A stretch of 43,973 bases of DNA from Anaerolineaceae bacterium UBA6107 (lineage in GTDB: Bacteria; Chloroflexota; Anaerolineae; Anaerolineales; Anaerolineaceae). Below are positions 8,901 to 17,512 of this stretch, in pieces. The translations under genes were made by a program, and so were the position numbers. The notes under the pieces were generated by a model, which was not told where the DNA came from, searched no databases, and was given only the letters and a program-made list of their open reading frames with translations. Numbering within the stretch: position 1 is the first letter of the stretch; each line of letters opens with the position of its first letter. The stretch spans positions 33,340 to 77,312 of the forward strand of contig DIWL01000001.1 in assembly GCA_002428455.1 (NCBI GenBank), written 5' to 3'.

Positions 8901-10248
8901 GTAATCTTTTTAGACGATTGTTACGGTTGATAACACGCCGGTAAAGGTCATTCATATCAGAGGTGGCGAAACGGCCACCATCCAATGGAACCATCGGGCG
9001 AAGATCCGGCGGGATAACCGGTAAAACGGTCAGGATCATCCATTCGGGGCGGTTACCGGAACGGCGGAAATCTTCCACCACCTTCAAGCGGGTGGTCGCT
9101 TTTTTGCGTTTCTGCTTGCTCTTGGTTGTCCTGACCTCTGTCCAAAGGTCTTCAGCCAACTTGTCCAGGTCGAGGCGACGTAATATATCATAGAACGCCT
9201 CGGCGCCCATGTCCGCCCTGAAAACCTGTCCCCAGCGGGATTTTAGTTCACGATAACGGCTTTCGGTCAGGAAGGTGAAGGGTCGCAACTCCTGGAGTTC
9301 ATCGCGCATCTGTCCGGAATGATCATGTGACTCTGTCGATTGGTCTTCAAGAGTGTTACGCAGCTCGTCCATTGTGACCTCAGCTTCTGCTTTCACTTTG
9401 TCGACAGACATCTTCAAAGCCTCACGGTCACGCTGCTGCTTGCCTTTTTCATCCTCTTCGATCTCTTCAAGCCGTTCTTTTACAACTTTTTGAACGTTGG
9501 CGATCTGCTGCGTTGTGATCATCTCACCCTTTTCAGCGATCAACACCTCAGCAGCTTCGAAGAGAATCTTTTTCTTCGAGGGTTTTCCCATTTGTTCAGT
9601 CAACATCCGCTCAAGAGATTGTCCTTCCTGGATGACAGGTTCGAGTTTGGATGTGATCTGATTTTCTGATCTGGTGTCGATTTCTTTGAGTTGAGCCTGT
9701 AGTTCAGCCACGGTCTTGTCGCGGCTTTTCTTAACTTCCAGGATCTGAGCATTGATGCGATTCGCCTGTTCAAGCTCGGAATCGTGAATCTCGTCTTCCA
9801 AACGGCGCAACGCTTTCTGGCGAGCATCATCATCTACAAACGTGACAATGTATTGTGCAAAATAGAGCACGCGATCCAGGTTTCGGCGCGAAATGTCAAG
9901 TAACAAACCAAGGTATGATGGGATGCGTCGCGTGTACCAGATATGGGCAACGGGTGTCGCCAGGTCGATGTGTCCCATCCGTTCCCGGCGTACCGCTGAA
10001 CGGGTTACTTCAACGCCACATTTGTCGCAGACAATGCCTTTGTAACGGGGGTTCTTGTATTTACCGCAATAACATTGATAATCTCTTGAGGGGCCAAATA
10101 TTGCCTCACAAAACAGACCATCCTTTTCCGGGCGTAATCTTCGGTAGTTGATGGTTTCAGGTTTTAGTACTTCACCGTATGACCAGCTTCGAATTGTTTC
10201 AGGGGATGCGAGATTGATCCGGAGCGCGACTAAACTTTTTGTTTCCAC
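5980..10248 (-). CDS. rpoC: RNA polymerase beta' subunit
   Basis: The 1422-residue protein is the largest RNA polymerase subunit. It has the N-terminal zinc site Cys59, Cys61, Cys74, Cys77, the clamp-to-core stretch PEWMILTVLPVIPPDLRP near residue 401, and the catalytic magnesium motif NADFDGD at 625-631. The second zinc site is visible in EEDCGTEAG and later CELIHGICARC, and the bridge/trigger region in GTQLTLRTFHLGGVATGG. The active-site motif sits 167 residues later than in E. coli; the extra material is a highly charged, helical stretch at about residues 140-330. Translation starts at GTG, fixed by a perfect AGGAGG (10254-10259) five bases upstream. The gene has its own promoter and terminator, and rpoB is not next to it; the upstream neighbour is a histidine kinase. 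Confidence 0.98.
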   Translation of the reverse strand: METKSLVALRINLASPETIRSWSYGEVLKPETINYRRLRPEKDGLFCEAIFGPSRDYQCYCGKYKNPRYKGIVCDKCGVEVTRSAVRRERMGHIDLATPVAHIWYTRRIPSYLGLLLDISRRNLDRVLYFAQYIVTFVDDDARQKALRRLEDEIHDSELEQANRINAQILEVKKSRDKTVAELQAQLKEIDTRSENQITSKLEPVIQEGQSLERMLTEQMGKPSKKKILFEAAEVLIAEKGEMITTQQIANVQKVVKERLEEIEEDEKGKQQRDREALKMSVDKVKAEAEVTMDELRNTLEDQSTESHDHSGQMRDELQELRPFTFLTESRYRELKSRWGQVFRADMGAEAFYDILRRLDLDKLAEDLWTEVRTTKSKQKRKKATTRLKVVEDFRRSGNRPEWMILTVLPVIPPDLRPMVPLDGGRFATSDMNDLYRRVINRNNRLKRLLELGAPDVIVRNEKRMLQEAVDSLIDNSQRGKALSRRGRRELKSLSDMLKGKKGRFRRNLLGKRVDYSGRSVIVVGPKLKLYQCGLPKTMALELFRPFVVSRLVQHSYAANVKSARRLIERNKPEVYEVLEEVIKDRPVLLNRAPTLHRLGIQAFEPILIEGSAIQLHPLVTTAFNADFDGDQMAVHVPLSEKAVKEARELMLSSRNLLKPADGEPIISPAKDMVLGIYYLTVFDERPHKGDGRMFADFDEVDLAFSLGQLDVHTKIKVKVKTNFDNKNVRLPKEEARMIDTTVGRVLFNRILPKEVQFMNVTLEKTGVKDLIADVYDLCGEDVTTEVADAIKDIGFEYAMKSGTTIAVADITIPPEKYQIIDTSQKEVDKINRDYRRGLLKEEERDKLVIELWKDTTEEVGKAVRTAMDPNGNLSIMASSGATKGGFGPISQLAGMRGLMADPAGRIIRLPIQSNFREGLTALEYFISTHGARKGLADTALRTADAGYLTRRLVDIAQDIIINEEDCGTEAGIWIRKQDDIAGQKLKERLFGRALAARVVNPATGEVVAERNQILDHDLIRKVLNAGIENVFVRSPLTCELIHGICARCYGMDLGRGNLVKLGSAVGTVAAQSIGEPGTQLTLRTFHLGGVATGGDITTGLPRVEELFEARRTPKGEAVITAISGVAHIMLTDRAGEQKLVRVEHSEMVADEYEIPENWTIAAVDATDIVTGDLIASLDDAQINAQHDGKVRVEGRKVIVSYEQKESEDYEIPSTSRLIIRDGEMVEAGQALTEGSINPHTILKIKGREAAQMYLMTEIQKVYRAQGQNINDKHFEVIIRKMIGKVQVIRPGDSSYLPMHVVDRLEIKRVNEELVALGKQPARYVEILLGVTKASLSTDSFLSAASFQHTIKVLAGAAIASAEDPLFGLKENVIIGKLIPAGTGFVYGRFTDNIEPKPVAVDEEEIVVEVADTPSIETTTEE

Positions 10249-10336
10249 TAATGCCTCCTGAATTTAAAACCAGTAGCGATTAAAAACGGATCATGGCATA
10301 AAACCAAATTGGACATTAAGATGCAACAATCCGTCC

Positions 10337-10342
10337 ATTATA
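10337..10342 (-). promoter_or_regulatory. Probable -10 element of the rpoC promoter
   Basis: On the minus strand a perfect TATAAT lies about 90 bases before the rpoC GTG. Upstream is A+T rich, but I see no convincing -35 hexamer at 17 bases. The predicted leader is roughly 80 bases and contains AGGAGG at 10254-10259. Confidence 0.5.
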
Positions 10343-10377
10343 TACATGCAAACAAGTATTTTACCACAAATTTTGGT

Positions 10378-13300
10378 TTATCCAATTATTGGATCTTTAC
10401 TTTTCCCCAAATAACGAATAGGAATCTCCAGGAAGAAGGTGCTTCCCTTGCCCAGTTGGCTTTCTGCCCAGATCCTCCCCAGGTGGCGTTCAGCGATTGA
10501 CTTGACGATGGATAGCCCTAATCCCGATTCCCGTTGTATATTGCTCTCCAAATTTACTGTGCGTGCGAACCAGTTGTTCAAATTCTTCAGATCAAGCGGC
10601 GCAATTCCTGCTCCACGATCCTGGATTACAAATACCACGCTTTCCGCATTCACCTGCAACCGCAAATTGATCTGACCGCTTATTGGAGAGTATTTTACCG
10701 CATTCTCAAGGAGATTGATCAGAGCACGCTGTAATAGCGCTTTATCCGCTTCGATCATCAGGTCCTGCGATAGGGTCAGCTCTGGCATGATCTGAATCTT
10801 ACGATTCATGATCTGGGGCTGCATTTCAGTAACAACAATATTTAACAATTCAGAAGGAGAGACCTTCTCCACATTGAGTAACGTACCAGAGTCGATCCGG
10901 CGCATATCCAGCAGATCATCCGCCATTCCAGTTATGTCATCGATGCCTTCCATGATCTTGGTGGTGTAGTCCTTTTGTTGCGGGTTCATATCCCCAACCA
11001 TGGGCAACATGGATACATATCCGCGGATCAGGCTAAGTGGCGCTCTCAGATCATGACTCACCATCGAAACGTACTCATTCTTCATCTTTTCCAATTGTTT
11101 GTATTCTGTTACATCGCGTAGTACACACACTTTTCCTACGTGTTGACCTTCCACTTCAACTGGTGACACGGATACCAGGTAGGTTTTACCATCCTCCAGT
11201 GCCATTTCCTCCACCTTGCTTTCTGTTTTTGAGGTTCCCAGCACAAATCCTTTCAGGATTTTGGAGATGATCTCACCTCCGCCTTCTCCTGCCTCTTTGT
11301 CGATGCTGACCAATTCATACATCTTTTCCGCTGCCTGGTTCACAATTAACAACTGCCCGGATTCTCCCGCAACCAGTACCGGTTCCGGAGTAGAGGTCAA
11401 AACAGATTCCAGGCGTTTCTTGCCTACTTCAGCCTTGCGGTAGAGGATCGAGTTAGATACAGCAAGAACCGCCTGCCCCGCCAGTGTGTTTAGAAAGCGC
11501 ACCTCGCCTTCAGAAAAGCGGTGCGGTTGGGAATATGCAACCCAGATGTATGCCGCTTCCTGGTCATCTGATTTCAACAGGATGGCTGCCAGAGCAGAGG
11601 GCACCTCAACACCCTTGGGTAGTTCCATCCGCCGGATCCTGGCTTTGGATGGGATGATGAGAGTAGTCTCTTCGACAACCTGGTCAAACAGAACTGTATC
11701 CAGGTACTGATACAACGAGGCTGTGTCACCCACCCGATATGCTTGAAGGTCCTCCGTCCCACCTCGATGATTAACCCTAAGAAGCACCAGGCTGGCTGCG
11801 TCAGCACCGTATGAAAGGAGCGCATTGAGTAAATGAGTGGAGGATGATTCCAGGTTCAAATCGGAGGCTACTCCCTGGGATACTTTTAATAATGTATCCA
11901 ATTCTTCCAGTCTGGATTTCAGGCTGATGCGCATACGCTCAAAAGCGGTGCCCAATCGGCCGATCTCGTCAACGCCCTTTACTTCAATTTGACTGTGTAA
12001 TTCCCCTTTTGAGATCTCATCCGCACGGTCCGCAAGGTGTATGAGTGATGTTGTCAATGTGCGCATCAGAAAACGCAATAACAGGAATGCGAGAATGGAA
12101 ATGGCAAGAGAAATCGCCAGCAACGGAATTGCTATACGCAATGCAAGATCCTGAGAATTACTGGCCGGCATCGAAAGGATCACTTTCCAGCCATTGTCTT
12201 CGTCGATCGTCGCGTAATTCATAAACCGCGTGCCGGTTGTTCCGGAATCTTCGAAATAGCCTGTTTCTCCGGGAATCCGCCCCGTGTATTCTGTCATCAC
12301 CAGGTTGGGATTGGTGTGGTAAAGGATCTGGTTTGACTCATTCAGGATCGCCCCCTGACCTCCGGATTCCGCCAGATGTCTCAAAGCCAGTAAGGCCGGT
12401 TGGGAAAAGAGATTAATGGCAAAATCAGTCCGCGCCACGATCACTCCCTGGGCAAGGCCATATTCATCGGGTATGGAAGCTACAAAAGAAATGAGCGCGG
12501 ATTCTCCGCCAGGATTTGGTTGGACGATATAATGCTGCATCGGCACACCGTTTAAGGCCAGCATGATACCTGATTCCTCTTCCATTGAGATGCGGAAAGT
12601 ACCGTAATCATCCGAGGGGTACCCTGTTAAAGGTGATCCGGTCAGGTCAAAGACGAAGATCTGGTTGAAGAATGGCAATTCACGCACTTTTGCGCGAAGG
12701 ATTTTTTGCAGTTTTTCAGAATTGTTGAGCGGTAGATCCAGATCCACCAATGCCGTCGTCAGGGTCTGTCCAGTCTCCAGGATTGATGGGATATTCTCTG
12801 CGGCAATTTGCGATGAGTTTTCAAGCTGGTCAACAAGGATTTCCCGTGCAGCTTTTCCGGCTACGATCCAGTCCGCGATCACCAGCGTTAATAATAAAAC
12901 CAGCACCATTGGAACTGTTGTATACAGGATCCGATTCTGCAATCCCGTTTCGATCGGTGATGGATGCAGCGAGGCAGGTTTCACCCAAAGATCGGAGCGA
13001 GTAATCCGGAACACTTCGCACAAAAAGCCCGAAATCAGCAATTGGAGGCCGTTGATCAGGATCAGGATCCAGGACCGGGTGAAAGCATAGTCCAACTTGG
13101 CAGCCATTGATCCATTGGTGCTGAAGAATGTGCTGACGAGAAAGATCGGGATGGAGAGAACGATTACCAATACTACTGCACCGATGGGACGGCGCAGGAA
13201 TGTAAAGAATGAGGTTCGGTAATCCTGCCTTAGGACCAGTGCCAGTAATACAGCCAGGGCTGTTGTCTCAAGTGGAGTGAAGACAGAGTGAGTATTCATC

Positions 13301-13674
13301 AACGCGCTGATCAATCCGCTGATAAAACCAAGCACAGCTGCCGGCCAGACTCCCAAGATTCCCCCGGCAAGGAGCACAGGGAGCACGGAAAAGATCATCA
13401 CGGTCGGAATTGCATTTTCGCTGGGCATGTTGGGTAAGGGAATGACATCCGCAAATGGAAGGTCAACACCCAAAAATAAGGAACCCAATATCGTGGCTAC
13501 ACCGAGGAGTAGGAAAATGCTCCAGAAGTTTCTTACCCTGGGAAGGTCCAGGTTCTGCCGGATCACCCACAGGATCACGGCCGCGATTACAAACCAACCC
13601 ACCCAACCCAATAGTTGGTAAGGAGTATCGAAGAACGGCGTAGAGTCAAAAAGGTGTAACTTAATCATATCCAT
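10378..13674 (-). CDS. Large membrane sensor histidine kinase (TM-dCache-HAMP-GAF-PAS-HisKA-HATPase)
   Basis: This 1098-residue protein begins with six or more membrane spans (about residues 20-225) and a further span near 250-270. An extracytoplasmic sensor domain of Cache type follows at about 275-510, then a span near 520-545 and a HAMP segment (LADRADEISKGEL). A GAF domain lies at about 610-760 and a PAS domain at about 765-860. The phosphoacceptor His874 lies in MVSHDLRAPL. The ATPase boxes are Asn991 in LLENAVKY, DRGAG at 1019-1023 and GLGLS at 1051-1055. It should autophosphorylate on His874 in response to an unknown signal. No response regulator is adjacent, so it is an orphan here. 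It starts 11 bases after the C69 peptidase gene with no clear ribosome site, implying co-expression with it. Confidence 0.93.
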   Translation of the reverse strand: MDMIKLHLFDSTPFFDTPYQLLGWVGWFVIAAVILWVIRQNLDLPRVRNFWSIFLLLGVATILGSLFLGVDLPFADVIPLPNMPSENAIPTVMIFSVLPVLLAGGILGVWPAAVLGFISGLISALMNTHSVFTPLETTALAVLLALVLRQDYRTSFFTFLRRPIGAVVLVIVLSIPIFLVSTFFSTNGSMAAKLDYAFTRSWILILINGLQLLISGFLCEVFRITRSDLWVKPASLHPSPIETGLQNRILYTTVPMVLVLLLTLVIADWIVAGKAAREILVDQLENSSQIAAENIPSILETGQTLTTALVDLDLPLNNSEKLQKILRAKVRELPFFNQIFVFDLTGSPLTGYPSDDYGTFRISMEEESGIMLALNGVPMQHYIVQPNPGGESALISFVASIPDEYGLAQGVIVARTDFAINLFSQPALLALRHLAESGGQGAILNESNQILYHTNPNLVMTEYTGRIPGETGYFEDSGTTGTRFMNYATIDEDNGWKVILSMPASNSQDLALRIAIPLLAISLAISILAFLLLRFLMRTLTTSLIHLADRADEISKGELHSQIEVKGVDEIGRLGTAFERMRISLKSRLEELDTLLKVSQGVASDLNLESSSTHLLNALLSYGADAASLVLLRVNHRGGTEDLQAYRVGDTASLYQYLDTVLFDQVVEETTLIIPSKARIRRMELPKGVEVPSALAAILLKSDDQEAAYIWVAYSQPHRFSEGEVRFLNTLAGQAVLAVSNSILYRKAEVGKKRLESVLTSTPEPVLVAGESGQLLIVNQAAEKMYELVSIDKEAGEGGGEIISKILKGFVLGTSKTESKVEEMALEDGKTYLVSVSPVEVEGQHVGKVCVLRDVTEYKQLEKMKNEYVSMVSHDLRAPLSLIRGYVSMLPMVGDMNPQQKDYTTKIMEGIDDITGMADDLLDMRRIDSGTLLNVEKVSPSELLNIVVTEMQPQIMNRKIQIMPELTLSQDLMIEADKALLQRALINLLENAVKYSPISGQINLRLQVNAESVVFVIQDRGAGIAPLDLKNLNNWFARTVNLESNIQRESGLGLSIVKSIAERHLGRIWAESQLGKGSTFFLEIPIRYLGKSKDPIIG

Positions 13675-13685
13675 GCACTATAACT

Positions 13686-15017
13686 TTATAGCATTTTCGC
13701 TTCTCTATCAAGTTGATTCCATGCAGATTTATGCAAAAATGAATTTCGCTTGCGAATCTTTTGTTTTTGAACATCTACCAACCATTGTGCTTCTATTTCT
13801 TCAGCCTTCCGGAATGCGGTTGTTGAAAGTTCAAGGCGAACCTGGGCAGTACTGGTAAGGACGTTGTTGACCTTTTCGATCATCTCCTGTTCAAATTGCT
13901 TTTGTTGCTCATCGAGCACCTCGATGCGGGTGGCATAATCACGCAGGATCTCACGGTGTAAACGCTCATGCCGCCAATAGAGTGTTGCTTCATCATACTC
14001 ACCAGTAGGATGCGAGCCAGAGTCCGGTAGACCAGCATCCAGCCAGACTGGCTTGAATAACGATGTACAAGGCGCTGCAGTACCAGTCACAAAATGCACA
14101 GACGGATTGGTCCTGCTTAACACGGATATCATAGATCCCGTTGTCTGGCTGCCCCGCGCTGGTCCCCAGCCGGCATGCATGCACACATCGGATCCGGTAA
14201 TACCACGCGCAGGCGACCAATCTTTATTACCATCATGCTGGTGAGAACGTAAAAAGCTCATCATATGGGCTGGTGTGATCCTGCCCCTGGCTTCCCGCAA
14301 AAGATCAAGCGTACAAGATTGACGTCTGCGGGCATCGCTAAACCGGGTGTAGATCGGTTCAGAATAACAATGGGCAAAACTAAATTCGGAGGATTTACTG
14401 CACCAACCTTTCTCGATCGCATTGGAAACAAGAGTTTTCGAAGCCATGTCCCAATTGTTGGTGATCAAAATCGCGTTAGAAATACTGCCCACATCCTTGA
14501 CCTTCAAAGCTGCCCAATCCCGACCAGAGGTTTCCAGTATCCACGCATCATCCGGATCACAGATTAGGAAACTGTTGTGATAATAAAATTTATGGGCAAA
14601 ACCGCAATTGCCACCCTGCCCATAGAGCTCCAACAAAGAGATGATCAATTGCATAGCTGCCTCTGCACTGCGTGACCTCTCCAACGCAAGGCGTAGAAAG
14701 TCCATTCCGATAAGTCCGGGTTCCTTCCCATATGGTGTCTTGGTGAAGACGGCTTCATTCCCAATGGTGACACCATGTTCATTGGTACCCATCTCTGCAC
14801 CCCAGATCCAGAATGGTTTGGCAAGCAGAACGCGGTAGGTCTCCTCAATCTGAGGGATCGTGATGTAAGTGCACTTGAGTTGTGTGCCTGGCTCATGCCG
14901 GGTTGCCGGGAGTATTACAACCTCGTGAGCTTCGTTGGGTTCGCGATCTGAGTTTTTTCCGAAGAGGACATTTCCATCAAGGGTTGAATTACCCAAAGCC
15001 ACAATTGTGTCACACAT
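13686..15017 (-). CDS. C69-family peptidase / secernin-like N-terminal nucleophile hydrolase
   Basis: This 443-residue protein starts MCDTIVALG. Cys2 becomes the N-terminal nucleophile once Met is removed, as in C69 dipeptidases and secernins. The early segment LFGKNSDREPNEA is the family's conserved Asn/Ser/Asp/Arg block, and the folds continue through GTNEHGVTIGNEAVF and WILETSGRDWAA. The last 90 residues are helical and charged. Family members cleave dipeptides or related amides, and the substrate here is unknown. The ATG follows GAGGAG by six bases. It has no signal peptide and should be cytoplasmic. It lies 62 bases after cmk and 11 bases before the histidine kinase. Whether it serves that kinase is not shown. 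Confidence 0.88.
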   Translation of the reverse strand: MCDTIVALGNSTLDGNVLFGKNSDREPNEAHEVVILPATRHEPGTQLKCTYITIPQIEETYRVLLAKPFWIWGAEMGTNEHGVTIGNEAVFTKTPYGKEPGLIGMDFLRLALERSRSAEAAMQLIISLLELYGQGGNCGFAHKFYYHNSFLICDPDDAWILETSGRDWAALKVKDVGSISNAILITNNWDMASKTLVSNAIEKGWCSKSSEFSFAHCYSEPIYTRFSDARRRQSCTLDLLREARGRITPAHMMSFLRSHQHDGNKDWSPARGITGSDVCMHAGWGPARGSQTTGSMISVLSRTNPSVHFVTGTAAPCTSLFKPVWLDAGLPDSGSHPTGEYDEATLYWRHERLHREILRDYATRIEVLDEQQKQFEQEMIEKVNNVLTSTAQVRLELSTTAFRKAEEIEAQWLVDVQKQKIRKRNSFLHKSAWNQLDREAKML

Positions 15018-15079
15018 GATGCGCTCCTCTCCCGCTGACTTCCCACCGGGTTGTTTTGGTTCTGGTCTTATTGTCCTTT

Positions 15080-15784
15080 TTAGTTTTCATCCACTGTGGG
15101 AAGATTGATATACACCAGGCTCTCCTTGAGCACCTCGTCGATTGATTTTCCATCTGTATTGATCACGAACGCATCATCCGCTATCTTCAACGGGGCATAT
15201 TTTCGGGTTGTATCATACACGTCGCGTCGGATAATCGCGCTCAAAATATCCTCATACAGAACACTACTCCCCCTCTGTTCCAACTCAATGAATCGCCGCC
15301 TTGCCCTTTCTTCCGCCGAGGCATCCAGGTAGATCTTAAACCGTGCATCGGGGAAAACGACCGTACCGATATCGCGGCCAGCCATTACCATGTTCCCCCG
15401 TAAGCCGATCTGGCGCTGCTGTGCGGTCAACGCCGTTCTAACCCCCTGATAAGCGGATACTTTGGAAACGTGTTGTTCAACCTCCCTCGAGCGGATCTGC
15501 CACGTAACATTTTGGTCATTTAATAATATATCCGCAGACCGCCCGTCGGAACAGCTTGCAGGCTGGACATCAATATGGCTCTCTTCAGTGAGTCGGGTAA
15601 CCGCTTCTTCGTCATCGACGTTGCCAAGTTGATTTAAGGCAGCTAAAGTAGCCGCACGGTACATGACGCCGGTATCAAAGTAAAAGAATCCCAGCTTTTT
15701 TGCCAGCAACTCACCCACAGTGGACTTACCGGAGGCAGCCGGGCCATCGATCGCAATTACAAGTGGTTTTTCCTGCTCATTCAA
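15080..15784 (-). CDS. cmk: Cytidylate kinase
   Basis: This 234-residue cytoplasmic enzyme transfers phosphate from ATP to CMP and dCMP. The P-loop GPAASGKST occupies residues 14-22, followed by YFDTGVMYRAA. Later come GRDIGTVVFPDARFKIYLDAS, part of the CMP-binding region, and the lid sequence RRDVYDTTRKYAPLKIADDA. The length is typical of bacterial Cmk. It starts 15 bases after the GT-C-like gene, so this housekeeping kinase is carried at the end of the glycosyltransferase run. CMP recycling could suit a locus that makes CDP-sugars, but that is speculation. Confidence 0.96.
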   Translation of the reverse strand: MNEQEKPLVIAIDGPAASGKSTVGELLAKKLGFFYFDTGVMYRAATLAALNQLGNVDDEEAVTRLTEESHIDVQPASCSDGRSADILLNDQNVTWQIRSREVEQHVSKVSAYQGVRTALTAQQRQIGLRGNMVMAGRDIGTVVFPDARFKIYLDASAEERARRRFIELEQRGSSVLYEDILSAIIRRDVYDTTRKYAPLKIADDAFVINTDGKSIDEVLKESLVYINLPTVDEN

Positions 15785-15799
15785 GGATATGCTCCATCA

Positions 15800-17512
15800 T
15801 TAAGGTATCTGTGCTCCGGGAAAGAGATCATTCTTTGCCCACAGGATCAGTTCAGTATTACTCGCAGGGGTCAAACGAAAAAGCGACCACCTGATCCAAT
15901 CGATTGGTTGCATAGCCGCGTAATCGGGGTTAACTGACCAGAGGATTTTTTGCCCGCGGTATGAGGCTGGGAGATCAATTCTAGTTTCCACATTAGTCAG
16001 CACAAGTGAAGGCGCGGAATTCGGATCAGGTACGGACGCACTGATTACCTCATTGAAATCCCGCAAAACCCAGAATACAGAGGGATGCTCCAATCCGATC
16101 ACCTGAATGTCGATGCGGTCAGCGTACCCGGTTCGCGATATGGAAATATCCTTTACCGTGGTCAATAGAGGTTGTTCACCCAACGGGAATCCTCTACTGA
16201 ATAAAAACTCAAATTGAGGTCGGCTGCCTAACCCTGCGGATTTCCAGGCGTTGGAGACCAATCCGACTACTAACAACACAACAATTCCGGTTACGAAGCC
16301 GTTGCGGGTGGATGAATAAGACCAACCCCAGGCAAATAAAACCGTCATAGCCGCCAGCAGGATAATTGGCAAGAATGTTCCGATGATCCGATTGCGGGTT
16401 TCTTCCGGGGTTAAGTAGGCATTATTGACGAGATTGAGAGAGTTTAGAAACGAGAAAATGACCAATGCCAGGAAAAGTGTCAGCTCAACAATGAAAATCA
16501 ACCGATTTTCCACATTGGGTAACCGCACGAGTTTAGATAATTTTTTAGCTGCCAGGATCAACATCGGTAGTGCGACCCAAACAAAATGACTGCTCGCCGT
16601 ACCAGGATTAAGCAATGTTAGTACAAGGGTTAATGCCCACAATACCCCCATAAATCTTGCAAGCTGTTCTTTCTTGAGCATGCCATCGACAAACCCCCAA
16701 ATACCGAGAGCGATTAGCGGTAACTCAATAATCAGCCAGGCCAGGCTATTGCCCGCAAGCAAACGGCTATCAAACTCACCCCAGCCAGAGAAATACTCAA
16801 CAACACTCGACCCGATGGCACTGATCCCGTTGGGCAATGAAAAGAACAGCGTGCTCAATAACAAAGAGGAAACCGCTGCAACGCTTAAAACGATCACCAC
16901 CGATTTTGAACTACCTGCCCCGTTGAGACCGGCATCATCCCGATTTGTGAACAGATTTCGCCACATTGCTATAATTCCAACCGTGATCAGCCCGAGTGGC
17001 CAAAAACCACTCCCTCCAGTAAGCGCAATACCGAGTAAAACGCCGCTCAGAACAGGTCGTCTGTTTAGCCAGAATCCGAGTGCCGCTATTACCCCGACCA
17101 GAGCCAACATCGTTCCACCGGCAGATCTTGATACACCAATCATCACTGGATCCAGCGCGATCAATGCCGCGAGTACTAATGCGGTTGAACTGCCCAGCCA
17201 TTTGCGGTAAAGGACTGGAAGCAGGACAGCGCATGTGCCTAGTAAAGCCGGCCAGAATCGCGCCCAGAATCCTGATGCTCCAAATAAATCAAACAGGACC
17301 GATGTAAGGGCAATATACCCCGGTTCACCGGAAAGGCGTACACTCTCATTCCTGCTGACCGATAAAGCCTGCAAAGCGATATTAGCCTGCTGGTCATCCA
17401 GAGGGTACGTACCCAGCAACGCAAACCTAAATCCCGCTGCGACAAGCAGGATGATCGCAAATCCCCACCAGGAGCGACTTATTTCATATTTTGCGGTGCT
17501 ATTTGTGCTCAT
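15800..17512 (-). CDS. GT-C (GT39/PMT-like) membrane glycosyltransferase homologue
   Basis: This 570-residue protein has around eleven membrane spans and a short C-terminal soluble tail. The first extracytoplasmic loop after span 1 has the acidic pair Asp39-Asp40 in TYPLDDQQA, where GT-C enzymes related to protein O-mannosyltransferases and ArnT carry their catalytic acids. This layout resembles the family I know as TIGR03663, often encoded beside DUF2298 proteins. The usual DE is DD here, and the HGP tripeptide is not evident; EPGY occupies a similar place. Such enzymes take sugars from polyprenyl-phosphate donors outside the membrane, but donor and acceptor are unknown here. Its ATG overlaps the stop of the DUF2298 gene in ATGA, so the two are translationally coupled. 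Confidence 0.8.
   Translation of the reverse strand: MSTNSTAKYEISRSWWGFAIILLVAAGFRFALLGTYPLDDQQANIALQALSVSRNESVRLSGEPGYIALTSVLFDLFGASGFWARFWPALLGTCAVLLPVLYRKWLGSSTALVLAALIALDPVMIGVSRSAGGTMLALVGVIAALGFWLNRRPVLSGVLLGIALTGGSGFWPLGLITVGIIAMWRNLFTNRDDAGLNGAGSSKSVVIVLSVAAVSSLLLSTLFFSLPNGISAIGSSVVEYFSGWGEFDSRLLAGNSLAWLIIELPLIALGIWGFVDGMLKKEQLARFMGVLWALTLVLTLLNPGTASSHFVWVALPMLILAAKKLSKLVRLPNVENRLIFIVELTLFLALVIFSFLNSLNLVNNAYLTPEETRNRIIGTFLPIILLAAMTVLFAWGWSYSSTRNGFVTGIVVLLVVGLVSNAWKSAGLGSRPQFEFLFSRGFPLGEQPLLTTVKDISISRTGYADRIDIQVIGLEHPSVFWVLRDFNEVISASVPDPNSAPSLVLTNVETRIDLPASYRGQKILWSVNPDYAAMQPIDWIRWSLFRLTPASNTELILWAKNDLFPGAQIP

Noticed and set aside
6125..9833. Several open frames opposite or within rpoC, some over 100 codons
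   Set aside because: They are antisense shadows of a highly conserved gene, with no ribosome sites and no recognisable domains.
10303..10311. Small palindrome CCAAATTGG with T residues in the rpoC leader
   Set aside because: A four-pair stem with a one-base loop cannot form a stable hairpin.
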